DNA of 5,507 nucleotides from Ilumatobacteraceae bacterium (GTDB lineage Bacteria; Actinomycetota; Acidimicrobiia; Acidimicrobiales; Ilumatobacteraceae). Made by a program: the position numbers and the translations under genes. Below, piece by piece: positions 1-5,432 of this stretch. Under the pieces are notes generated by a model, which saw only the letters and a program-made list of their open reading frames with translations, searched no databases and had not been told where the DNA came from. The stretch lies in the NCBI GenBank assembly GCA_023257035.1, contig JALRDI010000023.1, positions 1 to 5,507 of the forward strand. Direction: 5' to 3'. Numbering within the stretch: the first letter of the stretch is position 1; the number at the start of each line of letters is the position of its first letter.

Positions 1-206
1 TGAGCGAGGCCGCACCTGAGGCACGCGGCACTGCTCTCGCGGTCGGTAACGCGCTCGGCACAATCACCCGGGCAAGCCTCATCGTCCTCTCAGGACAGTG
101 CTCTGAGCGTTTTGGAGTACTCGGAACAGTTTTCGTCAGCGCGTCCGCGCTAGGCGTTGCCCTAGTAGCGCTTACGATCGACCGACGGCGGCCGGTTGGT
201 CGATAA
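1..206 (+). CDS. C-terminal end of an MFS-type membrane transporter (5'-truncated by the window)
   Basis: Reading in the frame that begins at base 3 gives 67 codons without interruption, ending in TAA at 204-206; the start lies outside the window. The fragment begins SEAAPEARGTALAVGNALG, which resembles the loop and start of TM11 in major facilitator superfamily transporters (PEARGTA followed by a small-residue helix). A Ser/Arg-containing stretch follows, then a clearly hydrophobic last helix at about residues 38-59 of the fragment, and a basic cytoplasmic tail (DRRRPVGR). Such proteins move small solutes or drugs across the inner membrane, but nothing here shows the substrate. The gene converges on the alpha/beta hydrolase gene and overlaps its 3' end by 35 bp. 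Membrane topology is visible; the family assignment is inferred from one loop motif and the last helices, so another polytopic permease remains possible. Confidence 0.68.
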   Translation, partial: SEAAPEARGTALAVGNALGTITRASLIVLSGQCSERFGVLGTVFVSASALGVALVALTIDRRRPVGR

Positions 207-948
207 ATGCCTGAATAGCTTCAGCGACCTGCTCAGGATGCGAATTTGGCCCACCGTGGCCGGCACCCTCAATTTCAATCGAGCGACAATCGGGCAATGT
301 CTCTTCGAGAAACTGCACCGCACGCCGATGGTGGTCAGCAGCACGAGAACCTGACATTGCCAACACCGGAGCCTGCACGTCGGCCGGCTGCCACGGAGCT
401 CCGCTCCGCAAGTCACTTAATTCGCCAACGAGCACGCGTCCTTCTGCCCTTCGGGCAAGTCTGGTGCGCTCAGGCAACCGTTCCCAGACCTTGTTACCAA
501 CGAGTCGCCGCATAAATGCTTCAGCTGAGTCTTCTGGGTCATGCTCAGGAAACCCCTTTGACGAGTTCCCTCCCCACCATGGCTGCCACGACATTGGCAT
601 TTCATAGATCGCGATTCTCGTTACACGGTCGCCAAGTCGACTCGAAGCTGCGAGGACAACGTTGCCGCCAAAGCTGTGACCGATCAACACCAATGGCCCT
701 TTCGGAAATTGCTCCTCGACAAGATCGACGAGGTCATCAACGTTTTCCTTGACAGTGAATGGCCCTGCGTGGTCACCTGATTTGCCATAGCCGCGACGGT
801 CAAGACGAAGCACCTCGAATCGGTCGTCAAAACGTCGAGCAAGCCGGCTGAGCCCGGTTGAACGATCAAGAGACCCGTGCACCATCACCATCTGCGGTGC
901 AGCTTCCGGCCCTGAGCGGGTGAACCAGACGCCGCGCGAACTCATCAT
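172..948 (-). CDS. alpha/beta hydrolase fold protein
   Basis: The 258-residue product is a soluble serine hydrolase of the alpha/beta fold, the usual length for the family. Visible elements in order are the oxyanion-loop motif HGS at residues 24-26, the strand-turn DRRGYGKS at 50-57, the nucleophile elbow GHSFGG (Ser92), a Trp- and Pro-rich cap segment near 117-130 (MSWQPWW), a likely acid at Asp205, and the catalytic His231 in GAGHGG. The triad therefore looks intact. Family members hydrolyse esters, lactones, amides, C-C bonds or haloalkanes, and the substrate cannot be chosen from sequence. The ATG overlaps the pyruvate kinase stop in an ATGA junction, and a second ATG follows immediately, so either Met may start it. 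Only a weak AGG lies upstream, so coupling to pyruvate kinase translation is likely. There is no signal peptide, so it is presumably cytoplasmic. Its 3' end overlaps the convergent transporter gene. Confidence 0.9.
   Translation of the reverse strand: MMSSRGVWFTRSGPEAAPQMVMVHGSLDRSTGLSRLARRFDDRFEVLRLDRRGYGKSGDHAGPFTVKENVDDLVDLVEEQFPKGPLVLIGHSFGGNVVLAASSRLGDRVTRIAIYEMPMSWQPWWGGNSSKGFPEHDPEDSAEAFMRRLVGNKVWERLPERTRLARRAEGRVLVGELSDLRSGAPWQPADVQAPVLAMSGSRAADHHRRAVQFLEETLPDCRSIEIEGAGHGGPNSHPEQVAEAIQAFIDQPAAVGRS
177..204. terminator. inverted repeat at the convergent gene ends, possible intrinsic terminator without U-tract
   Basis: Bases 177-186 pair with 195-204 on the plus-strand RNA to give a 10-bp stem with one G-U wobble and an 8-base GC-rich loop. 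The outer seven pairs (ATCGACC with GGTCGAT) are perfect and work on both strands. On the minus-strand RNA the wobble becomes a C/A mismatch, so that hairpin is weaker. The repeat lies within the 35-bp overlap of the two convergent coding regions, immediately inside their two stop codons. Neither strand has a run of T after the stem, so this is not a canonical Rho-independent terminator. It could still limit read-through or protect 3' ends, which is inference. Confidence 0.4.
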
Positions 949-2381
949 GCGACCTGGACCACCCTCAGTACGTCAGCAGCAGCCCCTGAAGTTCCTCCGG
1001 GCGAGCCTGCGAGCACCAGAACGGTGTCACCGTGCTGAACGCGACCTTCATCCACCGCTTTTTCCACGGCGTACCACACCATCTCGTCAGTTGAGTCGTA
1101 GAGGTCAACCGTCAAAGGGTCAACACCCCACGACAGACGCAGCGACCGCACAACCTGCTCGTCAGGCGACAGCCCGATCAGCGTTGCCTCAGGGCGAAAA
1201 CGCGCCATTGCCCGAGCGGTTCGACCTGACTTCGTGCAACAAAGAATCGCTGTGGCACCAATGTCTCTCGCAGCTTGACTTGCCGCATGCCCTAACGCTG
1301 CGGTGATTCGATCTTCGACAGATGTCCAATCGCCGCGTTGGTGCCGCCCTAGCCGGTCTGCCCAACCCCGGTAGCTTGCCTGACGTTCAGCTCGCTCTGC
1401 GATACGCGACATTGTTTCGACAACGACCACCGGATGCTTACCAACCGCCGTCTCTCCAGAAAGCATCACTGCATCGGTGCCGTCAAACACTGCGTTTGCG
1501 ACGTCACTCGCCTCAGCACGAGTTGGCACAGCCGCTGAGATCATCGACTCAAGCATCTGGGTGGCCGTGATGACTGGAACGCCTCGCTCTACACACTCTC
1601 GAATAATCATTTTCTGAAGGTGCGGAACCTCCTCGAGCGGGCAGTCGATGCCAAGATCACCTCGTGCAACCATCACCCCATCAGATGCTTCAATGATGTG
1701 AACGAGGTCAGCAAGCGCAGAGTTCGTCTCAATTTTTGCAATGAGTTGCGCCCGGTTTCCAACCACTTGGCGAACCTGTTCTACGTCATCAGCCCTGCGC
1801 ACAAACGACACTGCGATGAACTCGACACCGGCAGTTGCCATCTTCTCCGCGAACACAAGGTCTTCGGCTGTTGGTGTAGACGCCGACAACCGTTCTGAGG
1901 GGACGTGAACACCCGGCGAACCCTGGATGCGTCCCCCGTTGATGACCTTTGCAGAGACAGGTCCACCGGTAACGCTGTCAACCTCCAACATGATGTTGCC
2001 GTCGCCCAGCACCACCTGGTCACCCTTGCTGAGGCCCGAGAAGAGGCCATCGACATCAACACAGATCTCGGTGTCGCTACTGCCACGATTGGACTCAACA
2101 AGCGCGATTGACTCGCCTGGCACCATCTCGACACCACCGTCGGGAAATGTTCCGACGCGAATTTTTGGGCCCGGCAGGTCAGCAAGAACTGCGACCTCCA
2201 CACCGGTCAACGCAGATGCTGTTCGAACTCGTTCGAGACGTTCAAGGTGACCGTCAATATCGCCATGCGAAAGGTTGAGGCGGAATACGTCGACACCGGC
2301 GGCGAGGAGTTCAGACATCGCCGACACAGACTCACATGCAGGGCCGATCGTGGCAACAATTTTTGTTTGACGACTCACCAT
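945..2381 (-). CDS. pyk: pyruvate kinase
   Basis: The enzyme transfers phosphate from phosphoenolpyruvate to ADP, giving pyruvate and ATP in the cytoplasm as the final step of glycolysis. At 478 residues it has the normal bacterial length. The N-terminal TKIVATIGPA strand is followed by FRLNLSHG (residues 33-40; Arg34, Asn36 and Ser38 in the active site) and ADLPGPKIR (67-75). The B domain covers about 76-165. The family signature LIAKIETN holds catalytic Lys216 and metal ligand Glu218, with Asp242 in ARGDLG as the other metal ligand. ATQMLESM (273-280) and SGETAVGKHP (308-317) follow. The C-terminal domain (about 350-478) keeps TKSGRTAR and LAGSPGG, the region where effectors bind in allosteric relatives. 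The start fits the family, but no Shine-Dalgarno precedes the ATG. Lys73 replaces the glutamate found in potassium-dependent enzymes. The stop overlaps the hydrolase start (ATGA). Confidence 0.97.
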   Translation of the reverse strand: MVSRQTKIVATIGPACESVSAMSELLAAGVDVFRLNLSHGDIDGHLERLERVRTASALTGVEVAVLADLPGPKIRVGTFPDGGVEMVPGESIALVESNRGSSDTEICVDVDGLFSGLSKGDQVVLGDGNIMLEVDSVTGGPVSAKVINGGRIQGSPGVHVPSERLSASTPTAEDLVFAEKMATAGVEFIAVSFVRRADDVEQVRQVVGNRAQLIAKIETNSALADLVHIIEASDGVMVARGDLGIDCPLEEVPHLQKMIIRECVERGVPVITATQMLESMISAAVPTRAEASDVANAVFDGTDAVMLSGETAVGKHPVVVVETMSRIAERAERQASYRGWADRLGRHQRGDWTSVEDRITAALGHAASQAARDIGATAILCCTKSGRTARAMARFRPEATLIGLSPDEQVVRSLRLSWGVDPLTVDLYDSTDEMVWYAVEKAVDEGRVQHGDTVLVLAGSPGGTSGAAADVLRVVQVA

Positions 2382-2502
2382 CAGTTATCTAGTGGCAGAA
2401 CGCTCAAAAGCAAACCTGTTTCTGATTCAGAGAGCACTTAAGCCCGCCCACTAAGGGCAAACCTACGACCGGTATTGACGGCCCACGGTCGATACAGCCA
2501 CA
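2382..2502. other. 121-bp intergenic gap between acyl-CoA dehydrogenase and pyruvate kinase genes, with weak inverted repeats
   Basis: This is the only clear break between complete genes in the window, so it probably separates two transcription units. CGACCG at 2466-2471 and CGGTCG at 2486-2491 form a 6-bp stem with a 14-base loop, starting about a dozen bases after the acyl-CoA dehydrogenase stop. A second small hairpin can form from GCCC at 2446-2449 and GGGC at 2455-2458 around a 5-base loop, and competes with an imperfect CTTA/TAAG pairing across 2437-2455. None is followed by a T-run on the minus strand, so a terminator role is uncertain. The half nearest pyruvate kinase holds the weak promoter candidate. 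I see no small ORF with a credible start here. Confidence 0.5.
2384..2413 (-). promoter_or_regulatory. weak candidate promoter for pyruvate kinase, possibly giving a leaderless mRNA
   Basis: Read on the minus strand, a TTGCTT element at 2413-2408 is followed after 16 bases by TAGATA (2391-2386), or after 18 bases by GATAAC (2389-2384), which shares four of six bases with TATAAT. The -10-like element ends only two to four bases before the pyruvate kinase ATG. A transcript from it would therefore start at or next to the start codon. The absence of any Shine-Dalgarno before this ATG fits a leaderless message, a common arrangement in actinobacteria. Both boxes are poor matches, so the call is tentative. 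Confidence 0.28.
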
Positions 2503-3762
2503 TCAACTTCGTGGGATATCGCGCCAGGCAGCACCCTTAAATGGGTCAGGTTCTCGCGGAAGCCCGAGGACTCGCTCGCCAACGATATTTCGTTGAATCT
2601 CACTCGTTCCCCCTTCAATCGAGTTCGCCCTTGTTCGAAGGAACTGCACAATCCACTCCCCTGCCTCAACATCAGCGACAGGCCATGCAACTGCATCAGC
2701 TCCCAATAATCCGATCGCTAGTTCCTGCAATCGCTGGTTCGCCGCCGCCTTCGCAATTTTGCTGATGGAGCCCTCGGGCCCCACCTGCTGACCAGCACTG
2801 GCTCGGTCTCGTGCTCGCTGCGCAGTCCAGGCAAGCAAACGATCAGATGTGTAGGCAGTCATCAACGCTTGACGGACGTGCGCGTCGTTCGTGAGCCCAC
2901 GTTCCTGAGCCATTAAGAGCACCTCAGCAAAAGGTTTTCCACCCAGAATCTCGTCACTCGACTTACGCTTTTTACGCACGCCCGATAACGCATGCCGTTC
3001 AGCACCAAGCGTCGTCATCGCCGCCTTCCAGCCATCTCCAACCGGCGAGATGCGATCAATATCAGCCACTCGTACGTTGGTGAGGAACACCTCGTTGAAT
3101 TCAACTTGCCCGGCGATGTTGACGAGTTGCCGCACCTCCACACCTGGTGAGCGCATGTCGAGACCGAAGTAGGTGATTCCAGCATGCTTTGGTGCCGATG
3201 GGTCTGTCCGCGCAATCAACATTGCTCGTTCTGCCTCGTGGCCAAAGGTGGTCCACACCTTCTGGCCATTTACGACCCACTCATCCCCATCACGAATTGC
3301 TGTTGTCGCGAGTGACGCCATGTCTGAACCAGCACCGGGTTCAGAGAACAACTGGCACCAACGTTCCTCGCCAGAGAGAAGCGGCGGCAATAAACGCCGC
3401 TTTGTTTCATCGGATGACCATTGCTGAATTGTTGGCGCCGCAAGCAGCAAGCCTGATCCTCGAGGCACATGAGGTACTTCCCAAACGGAGAGCAACGTCA
3501 CCGCGCTGCGGGCCTCAAGGCGAGAAAGCCCACGGCCACCATGCTCGATATCGAAATGCGGGGCGATCCACCCTTCATTGCCGAGTTGAGCAACAACCGT
3601 CGGATTGTGGATCTCGGTTTTCAGTTGCCGCAGGGCGTCATCGTCCGATGAGCGGACGGCTTCAAGCCATCCTGGTGGAAGAAGAGTTTGCAGCAGTGCT
3701 TCAAGGTCGTCACGACCCGGAAAGTCATCGAGCGCCTCCGTGGGGTCAACAACCGCGCTCAT
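2503..3762 (-). CDS. acyl-CoA dehydrogenase (FadE-like)
   Basis: The 419-residue product is an FAD-dependent enzyme expected to introduce a 2,3-trans double bond into an acyl-CoA thioester and pass electrons to electron-transfer flavoprotein, in the cytoplasm. The N-terminal helical domain covers about 1-135 (GWIAPHFDIEHGGRG at 64-78). The middle beta domain has the FAD/substrate motif CQLFSEPGAGSDMA at 136-149, NGQKVWTT at 165-172 and FNEVFLTNVRV at 222-232. The C-terminal helical domain ends with RANSIEGGTSEIQRNIV, where Glu383 is the expected catalytic base, followed by ERVLGLPRE. All flavin and base motifs are present, so it should be active. The ATG overlaps the crotonase stop (ATGA). 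The nearest purine-rich stretch is GAGAAG, nine bases upstream, a modest ribosome binding site. Chain length or ring specificity cannot be read from the sequence. The IEGGTSEIQ form is common in actinobacterial FadE proteins acting on diverse acyl-CoAs. Confidence 0.94.
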   Translation of the reverse strand: MSAVVDPTEALDDFPGRDDLEALLQTLLPPGWLEAVRSSDDDALRQLKTEIHNPTVVAQLGNEGWIAPHFDIEHGGRGLSRLEARSAVTLLSVWEVPHVPRGSGLLLAAPTIQQWSSDETKRRLLPPLLSGEERWCQLFSEPGAGSDMASLATTAIRDGDEWVVNGQKVWTTFGHEAERAMLIARTDPSAPKHAGITYFGLDMRSPGVEVRQLVNIAGQVEFNEVFLTNVRVADIDRISPVGDGWKAAMTTLGAERHALSGVRKKRKSSDEILGGKPFAEVLLMAQERGLTNDAHVRQALMTAYTSDRLLAWTAQRARDRASAGQQVGPEGSISKIAKAAANQRLQELAIGLLGADAVAWPVADVEAGEWIVQFLRTRANSIEGGTSEIQRNIVGERVLGLPREPDPFKGAAWRDIPRS

Positions 3763-4496
3763 CGACCGCCACTTCTCATACGTTGCGCCATATCATCAGG
3801 CCGCCCATGCGGCATCTCACGTTCGTTCAGCAATGCCGCTTCACGCGTCCGTTCAGAGCGATCAGCAATGAGTCGTTTCACGATGCGGTTCGTCCCTGCG
3901 GAGTTCGCGACGATCTCTGCGGCTAACGCCATAACCGTTTCATCAAGTTCGTCTTCAGGAACGCAGCGGTCAACAAGACCAATTTCTGCGGCTTCGTAGC
4001 CGCTTATTCGTCGACTTGTGAACATCAACTCTTTCGCCTTAGACACTCCAACCCGTTCTGGTAACCGCACTGACATGCCCCAGATCGGAACAAGACCCCA
4101 CTGGCCATGGGTATCTCCAAGGCGAGCGGTCTCATCAGCGATGAGAAGGTCACATGCAAGCGCAAGTTCGAGCCCACCCGTGTAGCAATGTCCGTGCAAG
4201 CGCGCAATCGTCGGCTGCGGCAATTGCTCAAGGGCATCAACTGTTTCTGGTTCGAAGTGCTTGCTCGGCGCTTTCTCGTGGCTCGCAATGGCCTCGAGGT
4301 CATGGCCTGCGCAAAATGCCCGACCTGCACCGGTGAGAACCACGCATTTCACCTCTTCATCTTGAGCAATATCTGCAAGATGTTGCCGAAACTCAATGAA
4401 CACGGCCGGGTTCAGCGCGTTCAGTTTGTCAGGCCGATTCAGCGTCAGCGTTGCAACGCCGTCGGCGTCATTTCGAAGGACAAGTGGTGAACTCAT
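3759..4496 (-). CDS. enoyl-CoA hydratase/isomerase (crotonase) family protein
   Basis: This 245-residue protein has the crotonase fold that binds acyl-CoA and stabilises an enolate through an oxyanion hole. Visible are TLNRPDKLNAL (17-27), the first oxyanion loop AFCAGHDL (60-67), and the second, HGHCYTGGLELALACDLLIAD (101-121), with Gly107 as the second amide donor and Glu110 in the place of rat mitochondrial crotonase Glu144. The position matching Glu164, the second catalytic acid, is His130 in GDTHGQWGLVP. The protein may thus not be a standard hydratase; isomerase, hydrolase or another crotonase activity is possible. It is slightly shorter than the usual 255-260, with a short C-terminal helix ending MAQRMRSGGR. 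The start is supported by AGGAAG six bases upstream and by the ATGA overlap with the metallohydrolase stop. Its own stop overlaps the acyl-CoA dehydrogenase start, which fits successive steps on one acyl-CoA. Confidence 0.92.
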   Translation of the reverse strand: MSSPLVLRNDADGVATLTLNRPDKLNALNPAVFIEFRQHLADIAQDEEVKCVVLTGAGRAFCAGHDLEAIASHEKAPSKHFEPETVDALEQLPQPTIARLHGHCYTGGLELALACDLLIADETARLGDTHGQWGLVPIWGMSVRLPERVGVSKAKELMFTSRRISGYEAAEIGLVDRCVPEDELDETVMALAAEIVANSAGTNRIVKRLIADRSERTREAALLNEREMPHGRPDDMAQRMRSGGR

Positions 4497-5368
4497 GTGG
4501 AACTTCCTATGTGTGGTGTAAAGGTGATTCCGCCATCGGCGGTTCGATTGATTCGACCTGCCGTCGGTGGAGGAAAGTGAGTGCCAAGAATCAACGTGTT
4601 GCCATCTGAAATTGAGTCAATCAGTCGACGTCGGGTCGAGATTGCCTGATCAATATCTGCATCGAACCGATCTGCCGTGATCTCGGGCAGCAGAAATTGG
4701 AGAGGTGTGTGAACGAAGTCGCCCGTAATGAGCGCTCGCTCACCACGAGATGAGATGAGCACCGAAACGTGGCCCGGAGAATGACCCTTGGAGGACACGA
4801 GCGAAACGTTGTTGGTTATCTGGTGGTCTGACTCAACCGAACGAAGACAGCCTGCAGCGACCAATGGGTCAACTGAAACATGTGCGATTCCCGAATGGTC
4901 ATGATCAGGAAATCCCTCGAGCTCTTCCCGACTGACGAGGTACTCGGCATTAGGGAAAGTTGGCATCAGCCCACCGGTCTCAAGATCTCGGGTGGTATTC
5001 CATCCAACATGATCGAAATGAAGATGCGTGCAGACCACTACATCGACTGCTGACAGCCCTCCATCAATTGCATCGGCAAAAAGATCGGGAAGGTGCGGGT
5101 CCTGCGGTAACGGTCGATCACCATGCGCACCGACACAGGTGTCAATCACAAGAGTGGTTGGTCCGTCAGTTACAACGAACGAATGAATCGACAGCAACAT
5201 TCGACCATCACCGGTGACAAAAGGATCGATCCACGGACGATGTTGGTCTACAACTTCACGGGTCACCCCGCTGCAAATCGAACCGTGCGGAACAGCGGTT
5301 ACACGCGCTTCAACGCGCCGAATAGTGACATCACCAACCCGCCATTCAAGGTGACGACTTACCTCCAT
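4493..5368 (-). CDS. metallo-beta-lactamase fold hydrolase (MBL family)
   Basis: From the ATG at 5368 the product has 291 residues. It carries a full di-metal site: THLHFDH at 114-120 (His115, His117, Asp119, His120), GHSPGH at 195-200 (His196 as likely ligand), the bridging Asp217 in TGDFVH, and His264 in GTHFPP. This arrangement matches glyoxalase II/AHL-lactonase-like members, which hydrolyse lactones, thioesters or other esters; the substrate is not readable. There is no signal peptide, so it is probably cytoplasmic. This start is chosen because the family typically begins just before a WRVGDVTI-like strand (residues 9-16) and because GGTGAG lies four bases upstream. The same frame stays open to the window edge (ATG at 5482, GTG at 5506), so a longer N-terminus cannot be excluded. 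It is followed by the crotonase through an ATGA overlap, as first gene of the visible acyl-CoA trio. Confidence 0.88.
   Translation of the reverse strand: MEVSRHLEWRVGDVTIRRVEARVTAVPHGSICSGVTREVVDQHRPWIDPFVTGDGRMLLSIHSFVVTDGPTTLVIDTCVGAHGDRPLPQDPHLPDLFADAIDGGLSAVDVVVCTHLHFDHVGWNTTRDLETGGLMPTFPNAEYLVSREELEGFPDHDHSGIAHVSVDPLVAAGCLRSVESDHQITNNVSLVSSKGHSPGHVSVLISSRGERALITGDFVHTPLQFLLPEITADRFDADIDQAISTRRRLIDSISDGNTLILGTHFPPPTAGRINRTADGGITFTPHIGSST
4503..4508 (-). promoter_or_regulatory. ribosome binding site of the crotonase gene
   Basis: AGGAAG on the minus strand ends six bases before the ATG at 4496. It lies inside the last codons of the metallohydrolase gene (HIGSST). It is the clearest Shine-Dalgarno in the window and supports re-initiation at the ATGA overlap. 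Confidence 0.65.
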
Positions 5369-5372
5369 CCAT

Positions 5373-5378
5373 CTCACC
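5373..5378 (-). promoter_or_regulatory. likely ribosome binding site for the MBL hydrolase ATG at 5368
   Basis: GGTGAG on the minus strand ends four bases before the ATG at 5368. It matches the GGTGA part of the sequence complementary to the 16S rRNA 3' end. Together with the family's usual N-terminus it favours 5368 over the upstream in-frame starts, but it is a short match and could be chance. Confidence 0.4.
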
Positions 5379-5414
5379 CTACGACTGCAAGACCTCGCTA
5401 TACGAGCCGCCAGT

Positions 5415-5432
5415 TCACCGCTTTCGCGGCGA
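5415..5432 (-). other. 7-bp hairpin with a GAAA (GNRA) tetraloop upstream of the MBL hydrolase
   Basis: On the minus-strand RNA, TCGCCGC (5432-5426) pairs with GCGGTGA (5421-5415) through seven pairs including one G-U, closing a GAAA loop. GNRA loops are unusually stable in RNA. The hairpin lies 46 bases before the ATG at 5368 and has no T-run after it. It may be a leader structure, the end of an upstream transcript, or chance inside coding sequence. Confidence 0.3.

Noticed and set aside
920..1306. A 128-codon plus-strand open frame opposite the end of pyruvate kinase
   Set aside because: It is antisense to the conserved C-terminal domain of pyruvate kinase, and its composition is typical of an antisense shadow.
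1781..2203. A 140-codon minus-strand open frame inside pyruvate kinase
   Set aside because: It is a shifted-frame reading of the pyruvate kinase B domain region, and the true frame carries all family motifs without interruption.
2952..2982. Basic cluster RKKRK in the acyl-CoA dehydrogenase (about residues 263-267), considered as an insertion or frame error
   Set aside because: The reading frame and flanking motifs continue normally. This loop between the beta domain and C-terminal helices varies in the family, so it is most simply surface-loop variation.
3189..3926. A 245-codon open frame on the plus strand
   Set aside because: It lies antisense to the well-supported acyl-CoA dehydrogenase and crotonase genes and crosses their junction. 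The product is rich in Arg, Ser, His and Pro with no recognisable motif, as expected from the complement of GC-rich coding DNA.
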